Positions 62,577 through 64,000 of a stretch of DNA of 64,000 nt are shown here, piece after piece. The DNA lies in the NCBI GenBank assembly GCA_965200765.1, contig OZ241380.1, positions 186,001-250,000 on the forward strand, written 5' to 3'. Every line of letters starts with the position of its first letter. Position 1 is the first letter of the stretch. This stretch comes from G965200765 sp965200765 (lineage in GTDB: Bacteria > Pseudomonadota > Gammaproteobacteria > Arenicellales > JAJDZL01). The notes under the pieces are model-generated. The model made no database searches. It was not told where the DNA came from and saw only the letters and a list, made by a program, of their open reading frames with translations. A program made the translations under genes and the position numbers.

Positions 62577-64000
62577 TCACCAGTGCACTTTGTAAGCAGT
62601 ACCAATGGCTGTATGTTCGATTCCTCGAGTATGCAAGGCATTTTGAGAATATGTGATTTGGAATGCAAGCGTACCATTGCCTACCTTTCGGTCATGTCGG
62701 TACTTTAACTGGAGTTCCCGCGAGTTCGGTGTCAACGGGAAACGGGTTGCCGAATACAGATGGTCCCCTTCCAATGTTCTCCCGGTTGAATAGTGAAGGG
62801 TGCCGTAACCTGATTCAGCGCGTAATGGTTGACTGATTGAAATCTGATTGCGACGGTTTTTATCAGAATGCTCCATTGTTAGCGAAGCGGACGAATAAAA
62901 GGAAGATGTTGCATTGAACATCGTACCGCTTTCATATCTGGGGCGTCCAAAAGCGATTAGCCAATCGGATTGAATTGACCAGCGAGGCAACCTTTCCGGT
63001 TTCCACTGATGCTTTCCTTCAATCCAGACCATGTTGGAATGAATTGAATTGCCGAAAGCACCTGAAGAAGTCATGCCGAGGTTGCTGTCGGTTTCCGCGA
63101 TAAAACCGGTACGAAACTGTTTTCCAAGTGGTTTGAACGACAACCCGAAAGTGTTCCATGCACCGCCGCTTACGCCTTGCTTCGTTTCTTCAGAATATGA
63201 AAATTGAAAATCGTGCAACCCGGGAATATTGAGTGAAGGCAACTTTATCCAGGCCAGAGATTGCAAGGGTCCATTTTGCCCGGAACTGTCAGAAAATCCT
63301 GGAATGGTCTGCTGGCTTGGTACACTGTTTGCAAACAGGGATTCAGCATTTTTCCAAAATGGTGCATTGTAGGAGTCGAACGATGCGAATTCAATGCCAC
63401 TCAATCGATTTCCGATATCCCCCCAAGCAGCAGGAACTTGCAAAGTCGTGCTTGCCAAGGAAGCATTTGTGGTTGGTGTACCAGTCTGTAGCGTACCGAT
63501 TGGGCGAGTAGCGGCGTTCAAATCCAGTAGCCCGGCGCCGTAAATTCGGGAATTTTTATAGTACCCTGATCGATTGGCGGTATTGAGTACTCGTAGCGTT
63601 GCTTCTCGAGGTGAAATCTGGGCTCTGCCATCTCTTTGAAATTGTTCCAGAACCAAAGCGATTCCACCGCTGACTATAGCTGTCGCGAAAGATGTTCCAT
63701 CCACTTCTCTGGAATCGGCTGACGAGCTACTGGGATATACGCCCCGGGCGAACCAAGGTGCTGCCAAGCAAAAATGACGTCCATCCCGTACAGCATTCCA
63801 ATCGGATGGCAATCCGCCGCAATGGTTTGATCTTCGGTGTAGTCGTCCATCTTCATTAACACCGACAACGGCAATATACAATCCGCGAAGCTCTGCAATT
63901 CGAGTACCTCTAGTGGCACCAGCATTCGGCATGGGCTCGCCACTGTTTCCAGCTGCAATGACGTGGACAGTTTGCTCACTCGCAGGGATACTCGTCTGAG
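62577..64000 (-). CDS. Subtilisin-family protease with barrel-like C terminus, 5' end outside window
   Basis: The frame continues past the right edge, leaving the last 473 or so residues. AAGNSGEP with the oxyanion-hole Asn is just inside the edge. The catalytic Ser is in DGTSFATAIVSGGIALVLE. The Asp and His must lie outside. After GAGLLDLNAAT, the end of the S8 domain, follow ~300 residues rich in alternating aromatic/Ser/Gly strands ending YKVHW, as in autotransporter beta domains. It is probably a self-exported surface protease. Confidence 0.88.
   Translation of the reverse strand, partial: QTSIPASEQTVHVIAAGNSGEPMPNAGATRGTRIAELRGLYIAVVGVNEDGRLHRRSNHCGGLPSDWNAVRDGRHFCLAAPWFARGVYPSSSSADSREVDGTSFATAIVSGGIALVLEQFQRDGRAQISPREATLRVLNTANRSGYYKNSRIYGAGLLDLNAATRPIGTLQTGTPTTNASLASTTLQVPAAWGDIGNRLSGIEFASFDSYNAPFWKNAESLFANSVPSQQTIPGFSDSSGQNGPLQSLAWIKLPSLNIPGLHDFQFSYSEETKQGVSGGAWNTFGLSFKPLGKQFRTGFIAETDSNLGMTSSGAFGNSIHSNMVWIEGKHQWKPERLPRWSIQSDWLIAFGRPRYESGTMFNATSSFYSSASLTMEHSDKNRRNQISISQPLRAESGYGTLHYSTGRTLEGDHLYSATRFPLTPNSRELQLKYRHDRKVGNGTLAFQITYSQNALHTRGIEHTAIGTAYKVHW

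Overview
The window reads as chromosomal DNA of a gammaproteobacterium of moderate GC. The evidence is gene order. cca, uppP, folB, plsY, tsaD and the rpsU-dnaG-rpoD operon with a CAT-anticodon tRNA-Ile beside rpoD lie together much as in E. coli. mutY-yggX, proC-yggT and gpsA/trmL are also paired as in E. coli or Pseudomonas. I could not assign a genus. The EnvC-type factor, UppP, AmpG and proteins with C-terminal barrels indicate a Gram-negative envelope.

Layout. 1-6.7 kb: the 3' part of one large surface protein gene and a complete paralogue, each followed by the same ~500 bp flank. 6.7-11.7 kb (minus): a four-gene cluster with a small protein, a cytoplasmic SDH-type serine protease, a Rad50/SbcC/YhaN-like ATPase and a Mre11/SbcD-like nuclease. 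12-17.6 kb: housekeeping genes (ttcA, alpha-carbonic anhydrase, a permease, EnvC-like factor, rhodanese). 17.7-29.7 kb (minus): a catabolic block with a flavin amine oxidase, flotillin, Tat-exported binding protein, two permeases, two ABC ATPases, an amidase in the same reading frame as the second ATPase, and an acyl-CoA ligase. Together they suggest uptake or production of an amide, its hydrolysis to a carboxylate, and activation to a CoA thioester. 30.4-33.2 kb: gpsA, trmL, a DUF1223 protein and hemJ. 33.2-34.8 kb: an AT-rich accessory stretch with a solitary D12-class adenine methylase.

34.8-42.9 kb: pyrE, an atypical SDR, cca, uppP, a MidA-like methyltransferase, folM-like, folB, plsY, tsaD and tRNA-Phe. 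43-49.9 kb: a class III aminotransferase, a GntR/FCD regulator, a betaine-type binding protein and permease with no ATPase nearby, and an aldehyde dehydrogenase. 50-54.2 kb: tRNA-Ile2, rpoD, dnaG and rpsU. 54.7-56.5 kb: a fic AMP-transferase gene preceded by a composite repeat array. 56.6-62.2 kb: yggX, mutY, xthA, ampG-like, yggT and proC. The right edge carries a truncated subtilase with a barrel-like C terminus.

The strongest unusual signals are: (1) the array upstream of fic, where a 67 bp promoter-like core is repeated five times, each copy followed by 12 bp units spelling (M/T/P)DIY peptides and ending at an ATG equivalent to the start of fic; (2) the nuclease/ATPase/protease cluster, which looks like a DNA-sensing or defence module; (3) the ABC ATPase-amidase continuous ORF with a strong ribosome binding site inside it; (4) the duplicated surface-protein locus. 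Start sites and substrate assignments come from reading the sequence alone. No database search was run.
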